64,000 bases of DNA from Leptasterias polaris (lineage: Eukaryota; Echinodermata; Asteroidea; Forcipulatida; Asteriidae), in NCBI GenBank assembly GCA_037783415.1, contig JAZGTN010000188.1:310001-374000 (forward strand). The letters are read 5' to 3'. Below the pieces are notes generated by a model that saw only the letters and a list, made by a program, of their open reading frames with translations, did not search any database and was not told where the DNA came from. This document shows positions 33,353 to 44,884 of this stretch, in pieces. The first letter of the stretch is position 1. Each line of letters starts with the position of its first letter. The translations under genes were made by a program, and so were the position numbers.

Positions 33353-34908
33353 TTAGTTGTTTGTATTGTCGGAGGTAGACTGAGAAGACCTGCCATGCTT
33401 AGCACGATCAGCTCTGTAGTTGCTATTTGCCCTAGAGGAATTTTGAAAGGAAAACTTACGGAAAGTACCTCTGTTGCTTGCAAAGCGTCTGCCCCTTGAA
33501 CCTCTGGCAAAGTTGGTAAAGCTGGTGTATGGTGTAAACCGCTTATTATTCTCTTTATAACCGGAGGAATGTTTGGTGGAATTTACCTTTGAGGCCAGCT
33601 TGTGCACCTTTTCAGTCTCCTCGATGTCTTTCATCAGAGACGCCCCAAACAGCTCGTTTAGACTGGGTGGGTTCTTCTTAATAACTTCAAACTTCTTGTC
33701 AACGACATCATCAAAAGCATGCTGTCGAGATTGGGCTAGGCTTTGAGAAGTAGAACCAAGAAGAATAATACCAGAAGATAGAACATCTGAAATATTGGCC
33801 TTTGGGATTTCATCTGGACACTCAGGATCAGCGATGGCGTCAAAAAGTCTCAGAAGGGGGAGAGCCGCCTTGAGGACATGATTATGAGACATACGTAACT
33901 TTTCATCTACAATTACTGATGCGGAATTAGCTTGCCTGAAAACCTTCTTAATACCGGACGGTAGTTCCGGGGCAGTGAAAAAAAATTCTTGTTCAAAAGG
34001 AACAGAAAAAGAACCAACCTCTTCTTTCAATTCGTCAGACGAGAGTCGATGAGTTCTCAGTTCTTCCCACCATTTCACAACGCCGTCTGAAATGGGGTTG
34101 CCAGACTCCTTACGATGAGGATTTCGGAAAAGTTCCTTTGCTTTCACACCAGCGACTAATCTATCGCCATCATCATTCGGGTCGTCGTCAGAAATAACGT
34201 CCATAACAACAGCGCCCTCATCAGCAACGAAAGTATCAACGTTCCCGGATGTATGACGTCGCCCGGCAGAAACGGTCCCTGGTACTGCGGTTGCTCGGTT
34301 ATCAGACGGCTGTTCCATGGGTGAAGTTTGAGCAAAGGGAAACCACTGCGGAGGGGCACCCCATGGGTTATAGAAACATGGAACTGGTGAAGATGCAAAA
34401 TTATGTCCTTGAAAGTGCCAGGGAAATTGACCAGGGGCCGGCATGGCCGCCGCTGGAGGTTGCATCATAGGCATAAATGGTGGCTGCTGCTGCTGAGCCC
34501 ATGGAGCTCCGGACCAATCAAAATCAGTCGTGCTAGCCCGGGCAGGTATGCCGGGGGCGGCTTTGGCCCAGACATCGCCGGTGGGTTCATCGCCGAGCTT
34601 GAAGCACTGATGAGGTAGGGCTGTCCTGCAGCAGTAGTAAAGGCCGAAGTAGGTTTTGGGTACAACACCCCGCCACCTGAAAAACTTTCTGTCCCCAACA
34701 GGACAGAAGTTTGGCACACTGTCGGTGTTGGTGCAACCCAAGACTTGGATTGACCCAACGTGCCAGGCCCAGAATTATCATCTATCTCCTTTGCTGCCAA
34801 AGCCAGGATGTCCACAGGGGCCTGCTCCTCGTCGTCCGGCGGTGGTCGAGACATCGTTGCGGGAGCTGAAGAACGTACGGGAAACTTAAAAGGGAAGACT
34901 TTGGGCAT
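33353..34908 (-). pseudogene. DIRS Gag-like protein (frameshifted)
   Basis: It probably starts at 34,908 (MPKVFPFKFP) in one frame and shifts near a G5 run around 34,550 into the frame that ends at 33,353. The N-terminal third is Pro/Gly/Gln-rich (PPFMPMMQPP). The middle is an acidic stretch (SDDDPNDDGDR), then a helical region with KWWEELRTHRLS. The C-terminus is Arg/Ser-rich (RGSRGRRF, RKFSFQNSS), fitting nucleic-acid binding. No CCHC knuckle was seen. The role is inferred from position, as in other DIRS elements. Confidence 0.7.
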
Positions 34909-34973
34909 AATGTAATACTAGCAAGAAAAAGCCACGAACGGGGATGTTACGATCAGACTTCACACAAATAACA

Positions 34974-35129
34974 AAAGACAACAAGCCCAAGCATGCAATG
35001 AGTATTTGAGGCAACTGTAAGAAGTTTTGCATACTAATGAGGTTATTCCATTAGCTTCTAAGGGTGATCAGATTGCAACACAAGGAACAATCTACAGGGT
35101 GAGTCTCTACGGAATTGACGAAATATAAT
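34974..35129. repeat. DIRS right inverted terminal repeat
   Basis: 34,974-35,113 is an inverted match to the left repeat. The last ~16 bp (GGAATTGACGAAATATAA) are specific to this end and are complementary to 30,428-30,447 in the internal complementary region. The outer edge is placed by that match. Confidence 0.85.
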
Positions 35130-36478
35130 GCCTTGGGTATCTAATATCCCATAATGGCTCTAGCCATAGATAGTTACCGTGGTGGGTATAACAAAGATTA
35201 CTTGGCGATGTCTGCATGTGAGGTATGAGATTTACCTCGTGGGGTCAATCGAAGTCTGTGGGTCAAGGCTTTCCGGTGTTATATACTGTCTCAGTTTTTA
35301 TCCAGCTATCTGGGTGACCGTAACCGGGCATTAGTGGCACTAATATACTGTTGGCAGCTAGCTGAGAGTCGAGACCGTGACACCAGAATGTCAACCGATC
35401 GGCGTAGAGAAGATCCGTACAATAAAAAAATCACCCACGCGCACTGCAGGACTATTATGACCGTCCTGTTTATGTATAATATCTGTTTTACTACTGTAAA
35501 AGAAAACGTCAATTAAACAAACAAACAATCAAACAAACAAACAAACAAACACTACCAAACACCACCAACACTCCAACGCCCCAACACCGCTACTGACAAA
35601 ACTCTCCAGCCATGTATTTAGGAGAACAATCCAAAATAAGCCAATATGTTTCTAATTTTAGACAAACTACATGTAGACCTGGGTCGTATATTTCACGGCT
35701 CTGCTTACCGCGGAATGCTGCACTTACAGCCCTTAGATGAGCTTTACATAGCACCATAATCACACAACAGTTCCATAGTAAAACAGAGCCATGAAATTGG
35801 ACTCGGATGGAAGGAAGGTACAATGATGATGTACGGCAGTGTGTCTTTACAAATAATTAGGTAATGTGGTTAACAAGATTACCTCATACACCTCTGCTCT
35901 ATGGATTCTGTTGAAATTTAAACACAATTTTTTTTTATGAATTTGAAATAAAACAAGAGGTGTTCCGGGCGGAGTGCCCGAACACCTAATAACGTCGGTT
36001 GGGATTGCAAGTTTTCCCTTATTGTTTTGTTTATATCTTGCGCTTAACAACATGGATGGTCAGGCAGCAAGAAACACCGTCATGCTGCTGAATGACAAAT
36101 CAATGTTAAACGGTTTTAAAGCTCTGACATCATCCGGGGTTGTTCTGTTATCCAGCCGACTCTGTCCAAACATAAACATGATCAAAATTGTTTAGAAATG
36201 TTTTAAATCTTACTGCATTAAAGTACAACTGAGTACCAATAATGTTGAAAGCAGAGCAGCATGTTTCCTCGATGCAGTGAATGTATTTTAACCTACATTA
36301 ACACACTCTTCATACAGCCCCAAACCATATAGAGCAAGGCCCAAACAAAGCAAAACTCTTACAAGCTTTGCTAACGGGGACCGCACGGTTTCCTGGCGAA
36401 GGCGGATATGACCTCATGTTTGAATCATGTGAAAAGAAACTGTGACATTGCTTGAGGATCAAGCGTTACTCCGTGCCC
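35130..36478. other. non-coding between DIRS and piggyBac
   Basis: No recognisable genes. It contains a (CAAA)n-like tract at about 35,515-35,550 followed by CACCA/CCAACA-rich sequence, and a strong hairpin at 35,958-35,987. Short frames are not convincing. Confidence 0.45.
35958..35987. other. strong short hairpin
   Basis: AGGTGTTCCGGGC pairs with GCCCGAACACCT (one bulged C) around a 5-base loop. It is not linked to any gene, and its function is unknown. Confidence 0.6.
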
Positions 36479-36774
36479 TTATCCCTTTCAGTACCGCCGT
36501 GCCATAGCGGCTGAAAACAACATTCCACTTGGTGACCAATGAGCCCGTATGGCACGGAATTATTAGCACTCTTGGTGACCAATGAGCCTCTGTGGCACAT
36601 CGACCAAAAGTAAGTTATCAAAATGTTAATAGCCCCCTCAATCGCCTTTTGTCCATCCCCTTGGTAACAAGCTGGCCGCGTGTGCCCTGAAGCGTCGCAA
36701 GTTTTAAAATTTAAGCGGTATCAATCGTTAAGCGTCCCCCCACGCATTCTTCAGTAAGAGACCATTCTGACAAC

Positions 36775-38508
36775 ATGGCCGAAGAAAATGATAAAATTTT
36801 GGAAGAAATTTTCGCAGACAGTGGTTCAGAAATGTCATCTGACGAGGAATCGCCACTTGAGGACTCGGAGACGTCAGAAGACAGTGAGGATACAGAGCCG
36901 AGGGCCTCGACATCAACAGCAACATTAACCTGTTCTAAGAATGGTAAGAAGACCAAAAAAAAGCCGAATTTCAGGTGTGGATGGCGTGAAGCCAACTGTT
37001 ACACACGGCGACTGCCTGTTAAATTTACAGCAAACACCGGGGCTACAGAAGACTTCAGTTCGTTCTCCCCCATACAAATCTTCAAACTGTACTTTTGTGA
37101 AGCAGTGTGGCAGATGATGGTACTATAGACTAATCGTTATGCTGAACAAATATTGGGAGCGGGGGCAGAAAATAAGTGTGCATGGAGACCAACTGATGTA
37201 CCTGAAATGATGGCATTCGTGGCCCTACTTCTTTGCATGGGAATCAACAAAAGGCCTCGTTACTCCATGCATTGGTCCAGGTCTGAAATTCTACGAAGTC
37301 CCCTGTACTCAGCAACCATGGCTCGTAACCGATTTACTGCAATCCTAAGATTTTTTCACCTCCCCAATAACAGAGATGTCGAGGGCGACTCTCCCCGTGA
37401 CAAACTTGCTAAATTACGGCCACTGTTAAACATTGTACTACCATCATTCCTCCGGGTGTACCAGCCGGGACGAAGCCTTTCACCGGACGAGACGATGGTC
37501 AAATTCAAAGGACGGGTGAGCTTCAAGCAGTACATGCCAAGAAAAGCCGCAAAATGGGGATTGAAATCTTTCTCATTGAACGAATCCGACACAGGGTACA
37601 CATGTGCCTGGGAGTTGTTCACAGGATCGCAGCCCAGGTGCCCACAAGGACAGTCCTCTGTAAGTGATCCTGAGACAAACCATCCATCCGAAATAGGGGC
37701 ACCAGGCAACGTAGTATTGAACCTTTTGCAGGGACTCGAAAATAAAGGACATTGCATCTACATGGACAATTGGTTTACTAGCCAGGCTCTGTTCTCCAAG
37801 TTGTCTGAGCTAGGATTCGGAGCTTGTGGAACTGTGCGCTATACCACCCTAGGGATACCCGACGTAGCAAACTCCAAGAAATTTCCTATGAAAAGCGGTG
37901 CAGATCTCAAATTTTTTCAGAAAGCAGGCCAACTATGCGTTATGTGGCAGGACACAAAACGTGTCACTCTCCTCTCAAACTATGGCGATTGCAGTGTCAC
38001 TAGTAAAAAGATTCGGAGCCGGAAAACTTCAACAGGATTTCGTCATATCAAAAAACCGTGCATAGTCGAGGATTACAATAAATACATGGAGGGCACGGAT
38101 CTGGCAGGACAATTATGCACGTACTATACTCATACCCACAAAACATTCAAATGGTGGAAACGTGTATTTATTACAATCCTAGACATATGTTTGCTCAATG
38201 CTAATGTCGTATACAACAGCATCCATACAAACAAGAGCTTGTCTACTTTGGATTTTCGGGTCAAGGTGATAGAGGCACTTATTTCAAGCTTCGAGAACAA
38301 CCCAGTTCACCATGCCCGTAAAGTGTCAAGTGCTTCAAACGCCCTTTCAACTCAGCACTTTCCAGGTCCGAATGTTGACGGGAAGAAACGTGACTGTGTT
38401 GTATGCAGTTCCACCTCTAATCGGAAACAAACTCGCACGATTTGTAAGCAGTGTATCAAGCCAATGTGTGTTATACCATGCTTTGAGAAATTCCACACCA
38501 AGCGATAA
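36775..38508 (+). pseudogene. piggyBac transposase with one premature stop
   Basis: A single reading frame of 577 codons plus the final stop, broken only by TAG at 37,126-37,128, just before TNRYAEQ, where the family normally has an acidic or polar residue. The N-terminus is Ser/Glu/Asp-rich (acidic, disordered). The DDE_Tnp_1_7 core shows the three catalytic Asp contexts: SPDETMVKFKGR, IYMDNWFTS and YNKYMEGTDLAGQ. A C-terminal cysteine-rich zinc-binding domain (CVVCSS, CKQCIKPMC, CFEKFH) would bind the terminal repeats. A cut-and-paste transposase would excise at the target tetranucleotide. The single nonsense change suggests recent inactivation. An alternative is a domesticated gene starting at 37,153, but the intact terminal repeats argue against it. 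Confidence 0.85.
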
Positions 38509-38623
38509 ATTAGGTCACCAATTCAACTATTAAGTTAATTATGTAACAACTTTGTAAAGCGGTTATACCATTATTGGAGAATTTCCACACCAAACGAATA
38601 ATTTTCTAAACTTTCTGAATACT

Positions 38624-38702
38624 CCCCCCCCCCCCCCCCGCTACAATGTTGAATCCCACAATCGCATGCCTGCCAACAATCAACATTGAGGCGGGGGGGG
38701 GG
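38624..38702. repeat. C16/G-tract hairpin inside piggyBac
   Basis: A C16 run and GCTACAATGTTG are mirrored by CAACATTGAGGC and a G-run of about 12. The arms CAATGTTG/CAACATTG are perfect. It could fold into a long GC-rich stem. Confidence 0.75.
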
Positions 38703-38838
38703 GAGATGGTACTTAGAAAAAACAAGTATGGGGGGGAGATGGTACTTAGAAAAAACAAGTATGGGGGGGGGAGATGGTACTTAGAAAAAACAAGTATAGC
38801 ATGGGGGGAGATGGTACTTAGAAAAAACAAGTATAGCA
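38690..38838. repeat. G-tract minisatellite (four units of about 33-40 bp)
   Basis: Four tandem units, each a G6-G12 run, then AGATGGTACTTAGAAAAAAC and AAGTAT. The third and fourth add AGCAT or AGCAC. The G-runs vary in length. A fifth, isolated relative is at 39,263-39,302. Confidence 0.85.
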
Positions 38839-38839
38839 C

Positions 38840-39925
38840 TTTGGCAAAATGTAATGTTAGTTCCTTCTTTACATATTGGTTCATGATAGGTGTAAATTTG
38901 ATTTGAGGAGTAATTTTTGTCCAGTTCCTCTCTTCTGTTTATTGAATGTGCAATCCTATGAGCGGGTTTGGGGGGTGCTTCAAAAGGAATTAATTAAAAC
39001 ATGTTTATTTCAGGTTTCAGAAACTAATTTTAAAATACTCAAAATGGCCGACTTAAGCAACTGTACCACATTGTTTCTATTTGGTCTCATTGGTTCCAGC
39101 ATCCTGAAAACCTGGCAATATTTTATGTTACGGGCCAAAACAAAATTGTTTGGCGGCCATTTTTATTATTAAAATGGCCGCCTTAACCGACTGATGCAAT
39201 TATTTAATTGTGTGTCTTGTTGGGTTCCTGGATCCTTAATACATTCAAGTTTCCAACATTGAGGCGGGGGGGGGGGAGGATGGTACTTAGAAAATACAAG
39301 TATTAATAGCACTTTTGAAATATTTTATGTTTGTTTCTTCTTTACATATTGGTGAATGATAGGTAAAACATATATTTTATGAGTTATTTTGTTCGAGTAA
39401 CGTTCATATTGTGCTTAATCAAACTTCTCTTGTTTATTTTTAATGTTATAATAATCAAAATGGCCGCCTTTTAAAAGTGACTGAACCACCATGGCAATTA
39501 TAATTTTTGTATGTGAGGCTCATAGACGGAGATACGGACCAAAACCTAATTTATTGGCGGACATTTATAAATGGACAATATTTAATGTTCTTTTATGTCA
39601 GTTCCTTCTTTGTCATTAAATGTAGGAAAAAATTAAACTTTTGATGTTACCAGTCATTTATTTCTAAGTCATATTGTGCGTAATCCAAACTCTCTTGTTT
39701 ATATTTCATGTCTTTTCCTAGGAGCGGGTTTTTATTTGGGGGGTTGCTTCCTAAAAAAATTCTTTTGGAGGAATCATAATTTGCCAACAATCTAAATGGC
39801 AGCCTTAACCTATTGATCAACATGGGTATAGTCACCAACTCCCAGTATCGGTGAGGCTCAACCAACATTTTTTTTATTTTTGGGCGGGTTTGGGGGGGGG
39901 GGGGGGAGGATGCTGTTTGAAAAGT
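38840..39925. repeat. degenerate ~300-bp repeats in the piggyBac 3' region
   Basis: A core AAATGGCCGCCTTAACCGACTG recurs with changes at about 39,040, 39,172, 39,460 and 39,795. A second motif, GTTCCTTCTTTACATATTGG, recurs at about 38,860, 39,330 and 39,600. A G-run with GAGGATG recurs at 39,265 and 39,893. These are old tandem copies of one sequence. Confidence 0.6.
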
Positions 39926-40639
39926 AATATCTTAAAACCTTATGTTTATTTAACGTTTCAAAAATATGTCTCATGCAGATTGGTATGAACACCTACTTGA
40001 CAAATGTTTAGCTTAAACATTTAAACTACTCAATTGTGTATTTAGTGGTCATAATACCATACCTCAAATATATGTTTAAGGCAATGATTTAGTCCAAGGC
40101 AATATGCCAAAGGAAACAGTAATTTAATTGCTTGCTCAACTTGCATTATGTGACTAGGACCTAGGCTAACCCCAATCTGCCTTGTGAGGGCGCTGTAACC
40201 TGAAATTTTCCTAAAATTGTTTTGGTCTCCAGGTAGCCATGTCAAGGAAATGTCTCTGGTCACCATGGCATAAGTAGCCAATATGTGTTGGTACTGAAAG
40301 GGTTATACTGGGCATCACTGGGTATGTACTGCCATCGAGTCTTGCGATTGTCACTTCTGTAAGTTTTCCTGTTGTCGTTAGCGGTACTGCAGTAGTGACT
40401 AGTCAACTAGTATTTAAAAACGTGCTTGTTCGTCCGTTTCATTCATAAATCGAGGAATAACGGAAAAGTATTTTTACTCTCTGAAACTTTCTTCGACTTC
40501 CCCCCGTCAAGCCTCATCAGCCAGTTTTTTTAAAAAAGTGGTTCAAAACCTATTTGTTCACACTTTAATCCAACTCCAAATTCTATATAGATGTACATAT
40601 ATGTATTTTTTCTTTTCTTATGTTCTTCGTTTTTGCTAT

Positions 40640-41607
40640 TGTTGAGCCACTGCGTGACGGAATTGTACGCCAATAAGAAGCCACAATTATCATTATAAAC
40701 AAACACACAAACAAACCATACCCCAACAAACAACAGCAACAACAAGTGGTGAAGGTAACTGCATAGGGTCTATAAGCATCCATTGTGATTTTTTCGTGGA
40801 ATTGTCTTCCGTGCGTGACATGGTATGTGCTGTCTGACAGCATAAGACAAGGACAGTAAACTGCTGATTCCATTACCATGCATAACTCCAAGAATTGTTT
40901 AGGCCTACAATGGTATGGAAAGACCCTCTGGTGTTTTAAACAATCGAAATCTATAAACTTATATTTTTAGCAAAGACCTTGCTTTGGAAATCTTGAGCAA
41001 AGACCCTGCTTTGAAAATCAAGAGTGTTAACACACGAAAAACCGACCTGCCTAAAAGTCACTTCAGAGGCCAGTCGCACCAAAAGGAGATTGGCATTATA
41101 TTCAATTTAACAATATATCAGTTTGTGTGTCACCTGCCCAGATCCTGAAATTTGAAACAATCTCCAATTTACATGATAATTTATGCATCGTACACTGAGT
41201 AAAACTCATAATACTTTGAAGGGTATTCACAGAATAAACTGCAAATAGTTACTGGAAATGGGTAACAAATATCCCTTTTACACCCGCCCCTTTGTGGGGA
41301 ACAAAGCTCTGCCGGGCCCCGTCCGTACGCGAGGGTCTATACTAGCACAATGTGACCACCGGGTGATTCCCGCCTCTCCCAGGCCCGGGACCCAGTGGGA
41401 CCCTCGACCCCTATCCCCTAGACGGGTTGCCTGTTGTCCCATGACCGTACTCTGAACACTCCCTCAGCAGCCACTTCGTGGGGACCGGAACTCTGCGAGA
41501 CCGGTACAACATCACGATTGAACTACAGTGTTCTGTCAAAAATAGAATGACATAGCATCAACTTGCACAGTCCTTCTACTTTTCTTCAGAACAATTTTTT
41601 CATAAAG
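40640..41607. repeat. unclassified dispersed repeat, copy 1
   Basis: 40,947-41,607 matches 42,559-43,041 in direct orientation, with shared GTTAACACACGAAAAACCGA, AGTCACTTCAGAGGCCAGTC and CCACTTCGTGGGGACCGG. The preceding 40,640-40,930, with the block CATCCATTGTGATTTTT-CG and ATAACTCCAAGAATG, matches 44,160-44,420. There is no coding capacity, no terminal repeats and no poly-A tail. Confidence 0.7.
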
Positions 41608-42558
41608 AAAGCTATCCAATATTTCTCAAGATATAGTGTTCAAAACATTAATATTATCATGTATCGTAATTGTTTCCATATTTCCAAATTTCTGATTGCA
41701 AAATATAAATAATTAATAATATACTTGCAACAAGCACTTTTGCATTTTAACCATTAGACTTGCAAAAGACTTGTAAAAATGTAGCGCCCTCTTGCGTTTG
41801 GTATTTGTGATAATTATTGCTCAAATATTTTTATTCCTTTTAATCTGAAATTAATTACTTACGAGCCATTGAGCGATTACATTTTTTTTTATCTGTATTA
41901 CTAATATAACGGAAGATTAAAATGTAAAAAAAAACCTGCCAAAATAAACATTTTCATTTTATCAGCACTTTGCATTTTTTTCTACACGACAAACGCCTTT
42001 GCTAGTTAGGTGAATGCACCACATTTTTTACACCGCAAATTTCCACAATTATTTCTCCTTAATTACGTGTTTTTTAAAACAAATTTGACTTTTAGTTTGC
42101 TTATGTTTTTTAAGATTGACAAAAAGTCATATCCCATTTTATGGTGATTATGTAATAGCTTATGCATGTCAAAAGACGTCGATTTGAAAACAAATCCCTC
42201 TTTATTCCTCCTATCTAAGAACGCTTTTGAACATGAGAAGTCTCGTCGATTAATGTATGAAAACATTACTCTTGTATCTTTGCTTTCCTCTGCTCCCAAC
42301 TCATGTCCGATAATCATTATTCATGTAACTTTTAATTAATCACAATTTGCAATTCACATTGTGTTATGATGTATTTATACAAGTTTTCAGACTTAAAACA
42401 ACCCTCTCTAAAACAAAAAATCATTTGATTATTATAAAGCTCATTGTCTTTTTTTTTAAAGGGCTGTTAAATTTTAAAAGTTGTTTCTTTTGTTATGAAA
42501 TTGTTTAATTGAAAAAAAAAATAAAAATTGAAGTTGCAAACTTTCGCACTTAAAAATT
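41608..42558. other. AT-rich non-coding, nothing recognised
   Basis: Very AT-rich with A and T homopolymers. A short frame on the - strand (42,063-42,317) has no recognised family. GTAGCGCCCTCTTGCG at 41,781 resembles AGCGCCCTCTTGTGG at 45,783. Confidence 0.4.
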
Positions 42559-43041
42559 GATGTCTATAAACTTCTATTTTGAGCAAAGACCTTTTGGTAA
42601 TCTTGAGCATGAAGACCCTGTTTGAAAATCAAGTGTTAACACACGAAAAACCGACTTGGTTTAAACATTAAAGTCACTTCAGAGGCCAGTCACACAAAAA
42701 GGAGATTGGTATTCTATTCAATTTAACAAAATCAGTTTGTGTTTCACCTGCCCGGAGCTCTGCCGGGCCCCATGACGATGGTCTTTCTTCGCGAGGTGAC
42801 ACCGGGACTCCCGCGCCTCACAGGCCCGCCGGGACCCTCGACACCTTTCCCCTAAACAGGTTGCCTGTTGTCCCATGACCGTACTCTGAACACTCCCTCA
42901 GCAGCCACTTCGTGGGGACCGGAGCTCTGCGAGACCGGTACAACCTCACGATTGAACTACAGTGTTCTGTCAAATATAGAATGACAAAACGTCAACTTGC
43001 ACAGTCTTTCTACATTTCTTCTGAACAATTTATTCACAAAG
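42559..43041. repeat. unclassified dispersed repeat, copy 2
   Basis: Shorter direct relative of 40,947-41,607. It lacks the stretch with CCTGAAATTTGAAACAATC and goes from CACCTGCCCGGAGCTC straight to GCCGGGCCCC, an internal deletion relative to copy 1. Confidence 0.7.
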
Positions 43042-44150
43042 TTGCAAACGTTCGCACTTATTTTCAGCTTAAAGTGAGATTTGTATTCTTAATTGGTTTT
43101 CGGAACACAGCCTACCAGTTTCTTGGCATAACATCATAATGAAAGAAAAAAAAACAGGTATTGCTCGCTCTACACCATCATGGGTTTGTGCTTATGCGTC
43201 AAAGCACACTTACTTTCGCAAAAAGGTGTTTTTTGTTTGCTGTTGTTTACTTTTTAAAATGCGGCGTAATACACACATTGGCTTATTAAAATGCCACATA
43301 AAAACAGCATATAGTAATTGACACAATAACTGACTGTAATTAAATATTAAATATTTTATTGACGCAAATAATTCACGCACATACACAAATATAATATGCA
43401 ACAAATGATGGAAAAGACATACATTGAATATAAAACAACAACACATAAATAGGGCTATAGTTGCGATGTATTATACAGGATTTGTAACGATAATAAACAA
43501 CACATTTTTTTAAGTTTTAGTCTGAAGGCAAGAACATCAAGAACAACATACGGGTCTGTGTATAAACAAAGATTAGAAGGCTTTCCGACGTCGTTTGCAA
43601 CACAGAGGGTCCATGCAAAAAATTATGCCCTCGCTTGTTTCTTTTTATATTTTCAAAAACAGACAAACAACAAACAGATAAACACCCCAACAAGGGAAAT
43701 AAATCAAACAACAAACTCCACAATAGCTCCACAAACACACCTAATTTTGCATGAAGGATTCTTTCGGAATTTGAAAAAAAAACAAAAAACATCCAATCCG
43801 TTGCCATTTGTAAAGCTCTCATGAGGCAGTGTCCTGTGTAAATTCACCAGTCGACTCGGTTCAAACACGAAAATTGTAAGCAATTATTTTTTGTCAAATC
43901 TGATGGTACGACATAATTGGCCTTTATTCTTGCGATGATAATACCGTTGTTTTCGGGGTTTTCGTGTTGTTTTTTCGACGATTAAATCCCACACAGCAAG
44001 CTGTTTGGTAGTATATTTATATCTAAGTTGATTGAATGTATCGTCTTATCATTATTATTTCTACCTCCATGTTATCAGCAACGTGCTAGATTCAGAACAT
44101 GCATCCGATGTTTTATTTGGTTATTTCAAAGATGACAAAAAATAACCAGA
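43042..44150. other. AT-rich non-coding, nothing recognised
   Basis: No exon-like frames. The overlapping short frames on both strands near 43,520-43,820 are low-complexity (Asn/Thr/Lys or Phe/Leu) and probably chance. Confidence 0.4.
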
Positions 44151-44850
44151 CGAGAGAACAAAACCATAACAAACAAACAAAACAACAACAACATCAAAAC
44201 AATAACATCGACGACAACCAAGAGGAATTGGGCTATCATCCATTGTGATTTTTCGAATTAGCTTATTCCCTGCATATATGACACAAATAATTATAATGAT
44301 CTCTGTGTTGCATGCTTGACAGTAAGCTGAGTCTACAACAAGTTCAACAACCACTAAAAAGAACATTCATTGATATAACTCCAAGAATGCTGTAGCTTGA
44401 TAATGGAAAGACTACTGTGGCTCTTATAATTTGTCTACTGGAGGAATAATTTATAACAAATAATGGTGCTAAAAGGGTATCTTAAAAAAAAATTTAAAGG
44501 GTAGATGCCTGTCACACAAAAATATTAATGATGTAAACAAATTGATGTCATCAATTCAAAAAAAATATTTAAAACAAGTTTGTGTACCACCTGCCCGAGT
44601 CCTGAAATAATTTCCAATCGCAATTACGTATATGCATAATTATAGAGAAGTAAAGCTCATATTTTGGAGTCACAGCATAAACTGTACATAATAATAACAT
44701 GAGGAGGTCAAACTATTCCGTTATCATCAACTACTTCGTGTGGAACAGAGCTGGTTGTATCGGGGTGTTTTTTCTCCCTTGCCCGGTCTGCTCCAGCCAC
44801 CTTGTGGAGAGCGGAGCTCCGCTGGGCCCCACGCCAGTCTACCGGCAATT
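44151..44850. repeat. unclassified dispersed repeat, copy 3 (diverged)
   Basis: 44,160-44,420 matches 40,690-40,920. 44,578-44,690 matches 41,125-41,250 (ACCTGCCC, then TCCTGAAAT, TTTCCAAT, GCATAATT). 44,800-44,830 matches the GGAGCTCTGCCGGGCCCC part of copy 2. More diverged than copies 1 and 2. Confidence 0.55.
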
Positions 44851-44884
44851 GCATGCAACTACGTACTTTGTGATCATACCCTCT

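Larger units (their letters stand above)
30052..35129 (-). mobile_element. DIRS-type tyrosine-recombinase retrotransposon
   Basis: About 5.1 kb, coding on the - strand in the order Gag-like, RT/RNase H, tyrosine recombinase. The ends are inverted repeats: 30,108-30,252 matches the reverse complement of 34,974-35,113 closely, and each side then has its own outer extension. Just after the recombinase stop, an internal complementary region (30,364-30,465) is complementary to the outer left end and, abutting it, to the outer right end. That arrangement defines DIRS1-group elements, which integrate through a circular intermediate without an integrase. All ORFs have frameshifts, so the copy looks dead, unless some indels at homopolymers are sequencing errors. 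Confidence 0.9.
36483..40302 (+). mobile_element. piggyBac-type DNA transposon
   Basis: 3,820 bp bounded by perfect 13-bp inverted repeats CCCTTTCAGTACC (36,483-36,495 and 40,290-40,302). The outer CCC is typical of piggyBac. Directly outside both ends is TTAT (36,479-36,482 and 40,303-40,306) as a direct repeat, where piggyBac normally has TTAA. Subterminal GGTGACC/GGTCACC and TGGCAC motifs recur near both ends. The transposase gene occupies 36,775-38,508. The 1.8 kb after it is filled with G-tract repeats. Confidence 0.88.

Noticed and set aside
36711..36995. Antisense Ser-rich frame over the transposase N-terminus
   Set aside because: Mirror of the Glu/Asp/Ser-rich coding strand; no independent support.
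37153..38508. Domesticated piggyBac gene starting after the stop
   Set aside because: Perfect terminal repeats and the same frame upstream of one TAG point to a recently inactivated transposon; the start would also remove conserved N-terminal sequence.
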